From positions 924,328-988,327 of the forward strand of contig JAQGDQ010000023.1 of assembly GCA_030141605.1 (NCBI GenBank): a DNA stretch of 64,000 bases, read 5' to 3'. The notes beneath the pieces are model-generated. The model had not been told where the DNA came from. It searched no databases and was given only the letters and a program-made list of their open reading frames with translations. Positions 12,401 through 23,100 of this stretch are shown here, piece by piece. How positions within the stretch are numbered: the first letter of the stretch is position 1; each line of letters starts with the position of its first letter. The translations under genes and the position numbers were made by a program. Origin of the DNA: Tubiluchus corallicola. Its lineage: Eukaryota > Priapulida > Priapulimorpha > Priapulimorphida > Tubiluchidae.

Positions 12401-13231
12401 TTTTTCAGGAGTCTGAGTTGACTCGCCTTCAGCAAGCTCGTGAGGCGGAGATCAAGTATCTACGTGAACAGAATCAACTTGAAGTGGACAAAGCCCGAGA
12501 GCTATCCGAAATTGATGTTCAGAAGTTTAAGGATATGGTTTCAGCTATTGGTGCAGACACGATTCGTGCAATGGCCGTTGCTGGTCCAGAAATGCAGGTA
12601 TGTTTTCGTTGTTACCTACGTGTTGAAGCTGCTGAACATTTCCAATCTTTTACGTAGTATGAGTACTAAATGATTGCCTTTTTGCTTTATTTAATATTAC
12701 TTCATTTGAATTATTCATTTTTTTCAAACTTTAAATTATGAGTTTATCACGCTAATAAGTATGATCTGAAAGATAGTTTGGTGATAACTTATCAGAAAAG
12801 AAGTTGTGATATATATAAAAACTTATTACAAACTCAAGTCCAGTTGTATTGTAGCTCTCCATTTTGAAATTGTTGATTTCTGATCCAAATTGTTGATCAA
12901 ATAATTTTTTCATATAAGTTAATGTTATAATTATATTTCATGTAATAAAAGCAAAATCCTCTTGCTTAAAAACTTAAAGACTAAAAATGCTTGAGCTTCT
13001 GATGCTGAAAGCTTTTTTGTAGCTATGGCTTAGGACACAGATTATTATAACTGCACTGCTGTCTTCCAGGTTCGTTTGCTACAAGGTTTGGGGTTGAAGT
13101 CTACTCTCATCACAGATGGCACATCACCTATTAATCTGTTTAATACGGCCCATGGCCTCCTAGGAGCATTACCTACATCTGAGCGTCCTTCCAAACGTGC
13201 AAAGAAAGAGGAAGATTCCGACAGCGAGTAA
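412..13231 (+). CDS. MVP: major vault protein, C-terminal half (5' end outside window)
   Basis: MVP forms the shell of vaults, large cytoplasmic ribonucleoprotein barrels. Coding exons read by frame continuity are 412-609, 956-1094, 10009-10220, 10967-11210, 12409-12597 and 13070-13231 (stop TAA); all phases join cleanly, giving 380 residues. The protein begins at the shoulder domain ([10 protein letters not shown], then [20 protein letters not shown]), continues through [15 protein letters not shown] and [14 protein letters not shown], then the long charged cap helix rich in E, K, A and R (exons 4-5), and the cap segment [20 protein letters not shown]. These match vertebrate MVP closely from memory. 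The C-terminus is a short charged tail ending in acidic and serine residues, shorter than the human tail. The N-terminal MVP repeats must lie upstream of the window. Intron 2 is 8.9 kb and full of transposon debris. Identity is very secure; exon ends are inferred. Confidence 0.96.
2026..2914 (+). mobile_element. non-autonomous pogo/Tigger-type DNA transposon, copy 1
   Basis: About 25 bp terminal inverted repeats bound the element: CAGTAGGCACCGCTTAATAG on the left, and its reverse complement on the right with one change at the outermost base. A TA dinucleotide flanks the left end, as for Tc1/mariner-pogo insertions. Inside, 2587-2802 reads [20 protein letters not shown], which resembles the N-terminal helix-turn-helix of CENP-B/Tigger transposases; the frame then decays and no DDE catalytic core is present. 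The internal sequence (for example around 2330-2440) matches the reverse complement of the element at 58102-59056. It lies in MVP intron 2. Confidence 0.85.
3811..4136 (+). pseudogene. retrotransposon PHD-like zinc finger fragment
   Basis: The frame reads [10 protein letters not shown], then [18 protein letters not shown], then [14 protein letters not shown], giving CxxC, CxxC, H, C and CxxC in PHD-finger order. Such fingers precede the endonuclease in some CR1-like elements of invertebrates. It is not a host chromatin gene: the same strand continues directly into endonuclease and RT fragments. Confidence 0.7.
4286..4777 (+). pseudogene. retrotransposon endonuclease (EEP family) fragment
   Basis: The 163-codon open stretch has endonuclease/exonuclease/phosphatase hallmarks of LINE ORF2 proteins: [11 protein letters not shown] (catalytic Glu region), [11 protein letters not shown] and [17 protein letters not shown]. 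In-frame stops occur just before it and at its end, so it is a broken relic. Confidence 0.8.
5569..5871 (-). mobile_element. nested short retroposon inside the LINE, antisense
   Basis: This 303 bp block interrupts the RT region of the host LINE. It is flanked by an 8 bp direct repeat CACACATT (5561-5568 and 5872-5879), read as a target-site duplication. Read on the minus strand it starts with a G/C-rich head (5820-5860, out of keeping with the AT-rich host). It continues into a short open frame whose end reads [19 protein letters not shown] before a stop, resembling the last residues of a LINE ORF2 protein, and finishes in an ATGATGAGA-like tail. This suggests a 5'-truncated LINE or a SINE with a LINE-derived tail. 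Confidence 0.6.
5930..6600 (+). pseudogene. retrotransposon reverse transcriptase fragment
   Basis: Frameshifted pieces match LINE reverse transcriptase: a motif-A-like block [14 protein letters not shown] near 6232 (the first Asp is kept), a [18 protein letters not shown] block near 6412-6470, and FADDTN near 6488-6505. The second piece is in a different frame from the first, so the gene is inactive. Confidence 0.8.
8050..9230 (-). mobile_element. BEL/Pao retrotransposon relic, internally deleted
   Basis: On the minus strand, about 9200 down to 8980 reads a Pao-type aspartic-protease region containing [14 protein letters not shown] and then [18 protein letters not shown]. Around 8310-8120 the frame [20 protein letters not shown] resembles the C-terminal DUF5641 domain of BEL/Pao polyproteins. 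Reverse transcriptase, RNase H and integrase cores, which should lie between, are absent, and I found no long terminal repeats. It is therefore an internally deleted dead copy in MVP intron 2. Confidence 0.65.
9626..9743. repeat. perfect tandem duplication, 59 bp x 2
   Basis: The unit beginning TAGGCAGAGCCTGCAGTATA occurs at 9626 and again at 9685 without a visible mismatch, followed by the first bases of a third copy. It lies in MVP intron 2 just beyond the BEL/Pao relic. Confidence 0.9.
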
Positions 13232-13887
13232 GAATTCTACAGTTACTGTGATGCACTGTGATTAAACAACAAGCATTTTCTATTTTATTTCATATAATTT
13301 ACTATTGACAGTCTGGTGTTTTGCACTTTTAACCACAATTATAATGCTAGATTAACTGTATTGTGTTATTGCTGTAATGCAACAAATTTTTTCAAGTAGG
13401 CACAATCATAATCGATGTTGGAGGATGATACCATAATTATGCTGCCACTGTTAGCCATGGTCATCATGCTTATATGTTATGAAAGCACTTTATCTGTTTT
13501 AATATAACTCTAATTAAGTCACATGATGAATGAATTACTTCATATTATGTGTTATAATAACCAAAGGTTATTGTTTTATTATAGCCAGAATGATTTTGTG
13601 ATATATCTAACAGTAGGATTACATGCAAGGAATTCTTGAAGTTCTCAATTCTGTGCTGCTGCTCTCTAAATCATTTTATGATTATTAAGCTGTTAGTATC
13701 AGTTTTAAGTTGCATTTATTATATAATGTTGGCAAGTAATAGAAATTTTTGGGCTTGTGCATTAAGATATAAGTTTACGCAGTACTGGCACCAAATCGAA
13801 TGGGTTCATGCAAAGAATGTAGTAATGTATCTTGGTAATTGAAAGTTATGATTATATAGTTTATGTGCAAATTACTTACTTCAACCA

Positions 13888-13893
13888 AATAAA
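13888..13893 (+). promoter_or_regulatory. candidate MVP polyadenylation signal
   Basis: AATAAA lies 657 bases after the MVP stop codon, in otherwise gene-free sequence. It is the first good hexamer I noticed downstream. Use is inferred. Confidence 0.35.
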
Positions 13894-15359
13894 AGGAGTT
13901 GGTTGTGAATCAGTTGAGTTAAATCATATGGATTAGATATCTGTTCCTCTGTTTTCTATGATAACTCTCTGTTACATACTGCTGCACAAAATATCAGTTC
14001 ATACATATTTTTTAAATCTGTTGCATGCCATCACTTTATGTGGCATGGCTTAAAAGGTCTTGGCTAATGAAACTTATTAACCCTTCTGGGTGTTGTCATA
14101 TATATTTGTAAATCACTTGGCCCTTGTTTTAAGAATGCAAGTGCCCCACACAGTTGAAATTTCACAGCTTCATATTACAGCATATTAGCTTTCAGTTATA
14201 ACAGAAAAGGTTTTGCATGTTAAAAATTTAAATGCCAGAACAAAGTCTGCTAATCATCAGTTGAAAAACTGCTATGTTTCATCTGTTGTCAAAAAAATGG
14301 GACTTATTCCTGTGGAATTCCCTTAAAGAGAAGTGTATGATGTCCGCAGAAAACCACTGGATGCAGTGGAGCTAAAGGCAAAAACTGTTCAGTAATGCAA
14401 CCAAATACCCTTTAACGAATTGAAAAAACCATGTCAGCTGTTAGAAGAAACGTCTTCATCTAGTTTGCATTGAAAATGATGGACTCTTAGAGCACTTGTT
14501 GTAAATTCTAATAATGTGGAACATGCTAAATTTATTCTGGCATGTTTTTTGACTTGATTTAAAATTGCTGTATGTTGGAAAAAATCTAAAGGAATGACCT
14601 AAACGTTTTGGTGTTTATACAGTAGCATATGCAAGTCAGTTTGGTAAGTTTCCAGTGATTTTGTTGTTTCCTTATAATATCACAATCAAAACTTTGCTGA
14701 GTTGTTTTTGTGCTACCTGATATAAAAAACTCCTCCTCTTGACTGAAATAAAAAAATGAAGATGTGACACGGAATCTGCAGAAGTGTGTTAATCAAGTTT
14801 GGATGCATTTATTTCTTTCGTTAACAAAATAAATTTTTCAATTTTCTTTCTTCTACATTTATTTCACGTAACAATATATAGTAGTAGCGAATTTCAATAA
14901 TATTTGAGTAGGAACAGCGAAAGACCCATGGTCACTAACTCATCTGCTCCTTTTTTAACAGCAGGCTTTTTAATAGGCACAAACTTTTATGAGACAAAAT
15001 CCATTAGTTTTTGAAAGGAAGTGGGTTGAATTAGTTGCAGTTAGTATATTTAGTTTTACCAGTAATTACTAATTAAAAAAATTTAAACTGTAATAACGAT
15101 GGATAATTACAGAATATTGAAGCACTAAATTAGCATGTTAAAGCAATAATAGCAGATTACATCTAGTCTATCATGCATGAACTCAAAAAATAAAAATAAC
15201 AAGGTTAGTAGTAAATAATCACAGTTTTTGAAATAATCACAGCATTAAAATTGTTAGTATTCATCACAATTATACGCACTATAATAGGGCAAGTTCATTA
15301 TGTGCGCTTTGGCTTGGGAAAACGGTCATTGCGGGAAACCGTGGCACTCCCGTGAAATT

Positions 15360-15537
15360 GCGCATTCAGACTAGAGAGTTCTTGCGCAAATTCTCTTTGA
15401 GAGTAAACTCGCAAGTGTGCCGCTTTGCAAGTTCTGCTCGCAAGTTATTGCAAATTCAGCGAGAGTTGCTCACGTTAGCGACTTTACTTCCAGAGAGAAC
15501 TTGCGCAGGAATTTGTGAGATTCATGTCTGAACGCGC
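15360..15537. repeat. imperfect inverted repeat (foldback/MITE-like)
   Basis: GCGCATTCAGAC at 15360-15371 is mirrored by GTCTGAACGCGC at 15526-15537. Further in, the segment from about 15383 (GCGCAAATTCTCT) is mirrored by one near 15490-15510 (AGAGAGAACTTGCGC). The whole can fold into an imperfect hairpin. Its CG-rich composition stands out from the flanks. No coding capacity and no clear target duplication were seen. Confidence 0.55.
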
Positions 15538-16844
15538 GGTCAATATTGCATCCACCATTCAACGAGGTATTCAACCATTGGGCTTAATATAAGCACCCAG
15601 TTCTGCGCACACATTCCCGTTCTTTAGAAATAAGGAGTATGAGTTTTGCGAAAAAAAAGGCCATTGCTGGATGTTTTTCACCCCGCGTTCATTCTGGTGG
15701 CCCCGATTCGTAAAATAACCATCAGCGTGACGACGCTAGATCGAGACCATTCGTTTAATGTGCCGTCCTCGAAGCTGTAGCCTCGAATCTTATGCATAAC
15801 GCTCTGTATCACTGAAATTAATATATTTAAAATATGAAGAATGTTCATTTGCAGCGCAAGCAAATGATCCTTTGCATAACTTTCTTGTTGTTGTTTCCTG
15901 CATTTTTTTTCTTATTCTTATTGAGTAATGTTACTGTTAAAATAAAAATAATCCGTGTAATTGTGTAAAATTCACAATTGTTGATAAAATTATTTTTGTT
16001 ATAGCACAGGAATGTGTAAAAACTAGAAATTGATTTAATAAACCTTAGTTCAACGTTTGCATCGTTAACTTTGCATTTGAAAACGGTCACTGTTAAAAGT
16101 TGGATATAAAATTGTAAATGTCTTAACATTTTATTATAACACCTACTCAGTCCTAAGGTATGTTAATCCGACTTTTCTGTATACCAAAGGTTATGAAAAA
16201 ACTTTACAATTATACCTATTCGTACCTGTGTGAAATAAATAAATTCTAATTCTATTTGCATCGAGTACTGTTATGTGGAAACTCATTTCCTTACTGACTT
16301 GACTCCAGTTCTTGGTTAAGTCATGCATGTAACCAAATTTCACTAACCCTCAGTGTGAAAGTAAATTGCTTGTGTGTTCAAAGTAGACAGACCGAGCTGC
16401 GATAAAGCAAAATTGTTTGATCTGAGGCCACCGACTGCAGGTAGCTAGAGTCGTGACCGCTAAATTATATAGATAATTATTCGTCTACTGGGCGGTGTTA
16501 TGATTTGGTTAGATCATTGAGCGTGACAGATCTCATCCTGAGTACTAGTTTTTGAAGGCTTGGCAAAGACTGCCTAGTTCTCTTGCGTTTACCGATCACA
16601 TAAGTTTCGAAATTAAACAGCTACCGTTTAAAATATGAGCGATTTTCCTTGATGCGTATAAATGATTGTTTTTCGTGCACCATCACAATACAAAGAGAAA
16701 AATTATGACATCAAAATAAGCTTATCTGTTCGCATAGTGTGATAAAGAACTTTGATGCATGGTGTTAATAAACTTTATATATGGTATTAATAAAGATGCT
16801 AATTCTTAATTTGCAGTAAAGGTATTACCAACTTTTTGTGAGAG

Positions 16845-17552
16845 ATGGATAACTCGGGCTTACCCAAAATAACGACTCCTCCTGAAAAAGAGAAGAACTC
16901 TTCCACGATGATAAAGGGAACGAAGCTTTTTAAATTGCTTGGTATCAAAGAAAAACCCGTGGAAACTGTTAAAAAAACTTTAGAAGAAGGTACGCAGAGA
17001 CTTCTAGACGCACTCGATCCGAATGTTGCTGTTGACACGTTGCCACAAGAATTTCATGTGAAATTTTTGGGAAGCAGGCCTACTCGTGGACTTTGGGGTA
17101 TCCAGCATACGCGAGGTGTTGTGGAGGAACTAATAACTGAATCTCGTAATGCTGAGCATGGGATGGAGTTACCGTGTGTGCAACTGCGTGTTTTCCGCAC
17201 CGGAGTCAGTATGGTAACATCAGATCCAAACAGTGAGATTGAAGAAACTTTTCAACAAATAGACTCGATTTCATACGGCGTACAAGATGTGAAGTACAGC
17301 CGCGTGTTTTCTATGATAATTGTGGATAAGGGACAATCTGGACCAACCTTTCAATGTTTTGCATACGTGTGCTCAAGTCGCATTATCGCTCGCCGTCTAG
17401 CGTACGCTTTAGCTTTGGCTTTCAAACAATTTGGCAGCGAGTGCGTGAAAAACATGAACTTCAACTCTCTGCCAAATAAGTTTGCTATAGACCTGAGACA
17501 GGCGGAAGATTTTGACGAAACATTCACTCAAGAACAAGAGTCAGAAGTGTAA
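16845..17552 (+). CDS. intronless PTB/PID-domain adaptor-like protein
   Basis: A 235-residue open frame begins at an ATG in acceptable context and ends in TAA. The N-terminal 65 residues are lysine-rich. Residues about 66-215 resemble a phosphotyrosine-binding (PTB/PID) domain: FHVKFLGSRPTRGLWGIQH (first strand with the FLG turn), IEETFQQIDSISYGVQDVKY, FSMIIVDKGQ, FQCFAYVCSSR and a C-terminal helix RRLAYALALAFKQFGSE. The order strand-turn-ISY-Cys-helix is that of Dab/Numb/PID1-type PTB domains, which bind NPxY tails or lipids at membranes. It is closest in feel to PID1/GULP-like small adaptors, but I cannot assign orthology. A possible splice acceptor lies at 16815-16816, so there may be an untranslated upstream exon. 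The acidic C-terminus ends QEQESEV. Confidence 0.8.
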   Translation: MDNSGLPKITTPPEKEKNSSTMIKGTKLFKLLGIKEKPVETVKKTLEEGTQRLLDALDPNVAVDTLPQEFHVKFLGSRPTRGLWGIQHTRGVVEELITESRNAEHGMELPCVQLRVFRTGVSMVTSDPNSEIEETFQQIDSISYGVQDVKYSRVFSMIIVDKGQSGPTFQCFAYVCSSRIIARRLAYALALAFKQFGSECVKNMNFNSLPNKFAIDLRQAEDFDETFTQEQESEV

Positions 17553-20117
17553 AAATTTTAATTGCTTTAAACTCGCTAAATTTTAACTGATTACTCTGCA
17601 AAACTGAAAAATAATATTAGGGGTTACATATTGCTTACTCCAAAAATAGTGTTATGTTTGAACAAACGTGTCACAGCTTTTTTTTACAAACATCGCTGTT
17701 TACAAGCAGTCGGGTGGAGTCCGTGTCATATTTCAACATACTCATGTATTAGACACAACAATTTAACAAAAGCATGCAGATTTCTGTCGCAGCACAATTA
17801 TTTATGTCGGAATATTACACATCATAAAAGAGTTACGAACAAGCCGACGTAGATAAAAATTAACCAAACAGATTCCGGCATAGATACACATAAACAGTTT
17901 ATAATTTCTTAGCACGAATGTGGTATAAACCTATAAGGTTACTCAATCAAAGCCGAAATGAATAATACTGATTATTATAAGAAAGTATGCACGTTGCTAA
18001 AAGCAGACTGGACCCACGTGCATTTCACAGCATATGTGTAAACAAAACTAATTATACAAAAGCAGTTGAGAAACCAGAGATTCCAGGGAATAATAGGACT
18101 TCCATTTACATTAGCCATTTGATAATTGTTGTTAGAAAGATGCCAAGATTTTCGTTAAGTTTCTGATTGTAAAACCATCACCTGTGTCATCTTGGTTGCA
18201 CAGTTATTTAAATGAACTAAAAATTTCACAATTTTTTTACACTATTGTTGCAAAGGCTAAACAATCTAGGAAAGCTGTTGAGCACTTTCGGCGGCGAAAG
18301 AACATTATTATTATTCGATTGACAAATTGCATTTGTGCATCTCAGCGTTGTAATATTCTAACTTTTCAGTTGTTATCAAACAAAGCAGTTTGGAAGAAAG
18401 CGTCTTTATTAATCTAGTGAAGCCAGACATACGTCAGCGTGCACTACCCCTACAGGTATGCATCAGTTTATGCTGCCCATGCTCTCTCTAGTTACACACT
18501 ATTAGTTTGATGTTCATACTAATGTTATATCAGTTGTGTGGCGTGCATGCACCATGCATGGTTGAATGTGATATATATGTACATAACCGACAAGTGTTCA
18601 TCTATACAAAATATTCCGCGACAATTATTAACTATCTGTTTCCATGCGTTACCTAGCAACTGGAAAGCAATGGTTCGTTAAATATTACCATAATTTTTAC
18701 TTTTGTGTTGCACATTTCCAACACTTTTGTGTTGCTCTATTATGAGTTCGTTTGCATTTGTGCATAACGGTTAGTGGTTGCACAAAGCCAAACGCATTGT
18801 TATTAATTGATAGAGAATCGCGTACATAAAGTGTATTCACAAAATACAGCGTAAAATGTGACAGACATTTCGGATGCAATCACAAATTCTGAGGCTTAAT
18901 GTTGACTTGAAGTTTTTTTTATATAGCAGAAATTTATGCGTAACATTTTAAAATTCATTATATAGGTTGCTACGTAGAATGCATTAAAATAGGAGCAACA
19001 GCATTTAAATAACTTTTTAGTATTTACGTCATTCAGGAAAAATTTGGGCAAGTCCCACGTACATATAGGGGCTTTTGTTAAAAATAAGATAGTTGAAGTT
19101 CAAACGTTTAGAACATATAAGCCTACTTATTAATCGCGACAGGAACTAATACTAATATTGTTTTTATTGCAGTAAGTGTACGCAGTTGTCTACATGAACT
19201 GCGCTATTCAAAAGCAGTCAACAATATATATATATTATAGAGTTTTCTCTGTAACTGCTGCTCTGAAAAAATATTTCCGGGCCATTAGGCCTAAATGCCT
19301 GGAGAGCTTCCTCTATTCAGCAACCTAAATTCACAAAACACGTAATACGAAAGTAAATAAAGACAACGAAAAAAAATTGTAACATGAAAAAGATAAGATA
19401 ATCAGTAATAAAGTTAATAAAAAAAAACCTAACCTAAAGGCATTAAAGAAAATATAGTATATATAAGTAGAAATATGAAGTAAAATAAAGTAAATATATG
19501 AATAGAAAACCGCTCTCAAGTTCGTTATTCTTGTTTTAGTTTATGAGCATGATTTTTTTCACAAATAACGATTTTACGAGAAAAAATCCGTTTATTTAGG
19601 TACCTGCATGCCGGACACTTGGTTCGAACTTAAATCCATTACTTGTTTTGATAGCTAAATGTGTTAATTTAGTTAAATACATAAATTAAATGATATCTTT
19701 TGAAATGAAAACTAATAATTACGTGTTTTCTTTCATTCAGCTTAACTATCTTTGTTCCATTATTTTCTTTATTTTTACTTTCATTTTCTTAACTATTTTG
19801 CTCTCTTTTATCCATTTCAGTTGCTACTTTTATTTCTTTATCTTTCTATATTTTCATTTCCTTTTTTTCTCTTTTTTCCAACTTTGAGCAGGAGTTTATA
19901 ATCTGTAAACTAGCAAACTACAACAATTTTAAGAAATTCATACATACTCAGAAACTCATCATTGTAGTCGTCATTTTAAATCGTCACCGTTATCGTTATT
20001 GTTAACACAATTAACATCAACATCCCCACTGACAATAATATTAACATCATCACTGACGTCACCTTTATCATCATCATCATCGTCATCATCACCACATCAT
20101 CATTACCATCATCATCC

Positions 20118-20150
<33 letters not shown>

Positions 20151-23100
20151 CCATCACCATCACCATCACCATCACCATCATCATCATCATCATTACTATC
20201 ATCGCCATTGTCATCATCATCATCATCACCATCATCATCATAATCATAATCATCATCATCACCATCATTACTATCATCATCATCGTCATCATCATCATCA
20301 TTATCATCATCACCCTCATCATTACTATCATCACCACTGTCATCATTATCACTGCTAAAATCAGGAACGGCAGGCAAGAGCAGTAACTGCTACAATAGGT
20401 TGCAATAGCAACAGCAATAGTTCACTGTTTCCATCATCATCATTTCACCAATTAAATCAATTCCAACAACAATAGCAGTAGCAACAAAATCAAAATCGCC
20501 ATCATCTCCATTAACATTATTATCACTATCAACAATAACATCGTCGTTGTAGTCGCCGTAATCGTTGTTTCATCATCATTGTCATAATTATAGTTATCAT
20601 AATCACCATCACGAAAATCAGCAATTAACAGCAAGAATACAAACAAGTAGCATATCACATAAATTTATATGTATATTTTACTCACATCACACACAACACT
20701 CTGTTGCAAGACCTGCTCAACATAGATGAGGCATCACCAAGGCTAACCATCTAAAATGAGGCAGTGACCTGGCAGAAATGACTCAGTTAAGATTTGATGT
20801 GACAACAAGGAGGTAAACAGTAAGAAAATTAGTGAAGGAAACCACCCTGAGCGCGTATTGAACAAATTCATTTACTAACTGGCTTCGTCATTGCTAACTA
20901 GCTAGCACATATCGTGGTCATTCGGCCTTTGCTTTGAAGTACCAACAATTAATTCATGAATCAAGTATATTACAGTTATCTACATTGCAACTATCACTGT
21001 GAAACGTGCACATTGTAAAATTGATTACGTTATTATATGAACTGACATTCTGTATGACAGCTGCTACAATATGAACAAAATTATTTATATCATGTAATAT
21101 CTTTTGTATGATTGAAGCATATGCTTTACACCCATCTCTATATGTTGATAAATTTATAAGCGGAAATAATGAGAACAAATTGAAACAGAATAATCAGAAC
21201 AGAATAATCAGACATTGCAAGTTATATTTTGTCATAAGAATTGACCTTCAAAAACCTAGAATTATCTAAAAATTATTTGAACGTTTGAAGGATTTTGGAA
21301 AATTGGCTAAAATTAAGTAGTATAATGAAAAGGAAAACATTTCATTTTTTTCCGCGATTTTCTGTTTACGCGCTGATTACAATCGTGGCTTTTTGTTGAC
21401 ATAGCAAGTTCAGCTGCCAGGCATTGGACAGTAGCTTTGCTGGAGGCATTTTACAACTATCTCCTTTATTTCTCATACCTGCCATTCTGTATTTATTTCA
21501 CTTTAAGTATTTGATGTGTGTTCTCCTCGTTCCTTCTACTTTCTGTTTAACCGTGTATATTTGATTTGCTGCATCTTATTCACCACGTGTTTCACTTCTT
21601 GTTTTCTTTCGCTTTTCAGTGATTGCAGAAGGCCGAAATGTCAGCTTAAATTAAAGCGAATTTAATCCAATGCTTATACCTCTGTTAACTTACATGAACT
21701 GGTAGTAAAAAAATGTCGGATCACCGTGTGGATAGGTTGGTGCTATATTAGGTGTGTGACATCAAACTACTTAATAAAACTTTTGATGAGCTGAATATCT
21801 GTTTACGAGGGTGTTATAATTATGTTTTGAGAATTTTGCGATGCCTCTGCATGCGTGAAACGTTCGTATACTGTATGCATAGGACTGTTCAGTTTAAAAT
21901 TTATTTGTACAATCATATAAGATTTTTTACGCAGTGTCAGAATTAAGAAACAGCGCAACCTGTCCCTTCCAGGGGCTAATTAAATGCATAAATGTTCTCC
22001 TAGTTTAGCATGTTCAGCTATTAACAATTTTCGTGTTTAGACTAAAATATGAAGTTTGTTCTAACAGTTGTCAGCATCCGCACTGGTAACAATAATAATT
22101 AGTTTTATCAGGAAATTAACTGCTGCTACAATAACACATGATGAAGCCAAGTGAGGGATTCACCATTATTACAGTAGCCAGGGCAAATGTTATCAATAAT
22201 TCAACTCGACTGCTTGCAATTGTGGGTTTGTTTCAACGCAACAAAGTTCATGTAATCACTCAACGCTGGGTTGTTGATTAATTCTTTGTTTTATTAGTGT
22301 TCTAATAGCATTAGTGAATACCTTACTGGTAAACTTGCTTTTTGGTGTAGGTATGAAATACGTGATTACTCGATAATACCACTCTAGAAAGTTTAGTGAA
22401 GTAATGTATAGTATAAAATCTAAATCATTCACTGGTGGATAAAATATTCACCTTAGTTAGCGAAATTTGACAGAGAATTGTCGCTCAACGAAAGCTCAAA
22501 GTATCGGAACATTGATTATCTAATTAGTATTGTCAATAACGACGTTGTTGATGGACTTAGCTTTTTAATAACTGTTAACTTTTATTTTTTATTTAATCCA
22601 CATCACAAGTTTACAATTTGGAGACATTACACGTGGTTTAAATACTGATGTGGGCTGGGAGACTCATATATGGCGAAAAGCCGCAAACCGTACGAGCCAC
22701 GCAGAAGACCCAGCGGCCAAAGATGAAATTAAATTAAAAAACCTTAATAGGGTGACTGCGTTTTCTCCTCTCACTCTTCCTGTTTTTTTCATTCTTTTCT
22801 TCTTCTCCTACACATCCTTTTGGTCTCCTTTCCTTTCCTTCTATCTGATTCCTCTTTGTCCTATCTGATTCATTCCCTTCCTAAACTCTAACCATGTAAC
22901 AATTTAACGTGAACTGCTAAATGACAAATTTAAAGTTTGTTTTTAGATTGTGCGTTCCGAAAAAATAGTTTAATTAGGTTAGACGTTTGCGATATACTTA
23001 ATGAATGTCGGTGATTGCGACAGGACCGGAATCGTGCTCCTTATGAAGAACAATCATCTGAAGCTTTAAAAGGCAGAGATGTCTTAAACACGTCCGAGCA

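Larger units (their letters stand above)
13232..16844. other. intergenic stretch without recognisable gene
   Basis: This gap between MVP and the PTB gene is AT-rich apart from a GC-richer patch near 15300-15600 that holds the hairpin element. Open frames here are short, lack recognisable domains and look like chance. The PTB gene promoter and any 5' untranslated exon should lie in its last part. Confidence 0.6.

Noticed and set aside
15845-16129. Minus-strand frame of 94 codons
   Set aside because: Asn/Ile/Phe-rich composition typical of AT-rich noise, with no domain and no splice support.
19976-20377. Open frames rich in Asp, His or Met on both strands
   Set aside because: They are translations of the CAT/ATC microsatellite, open in all frames by composition.
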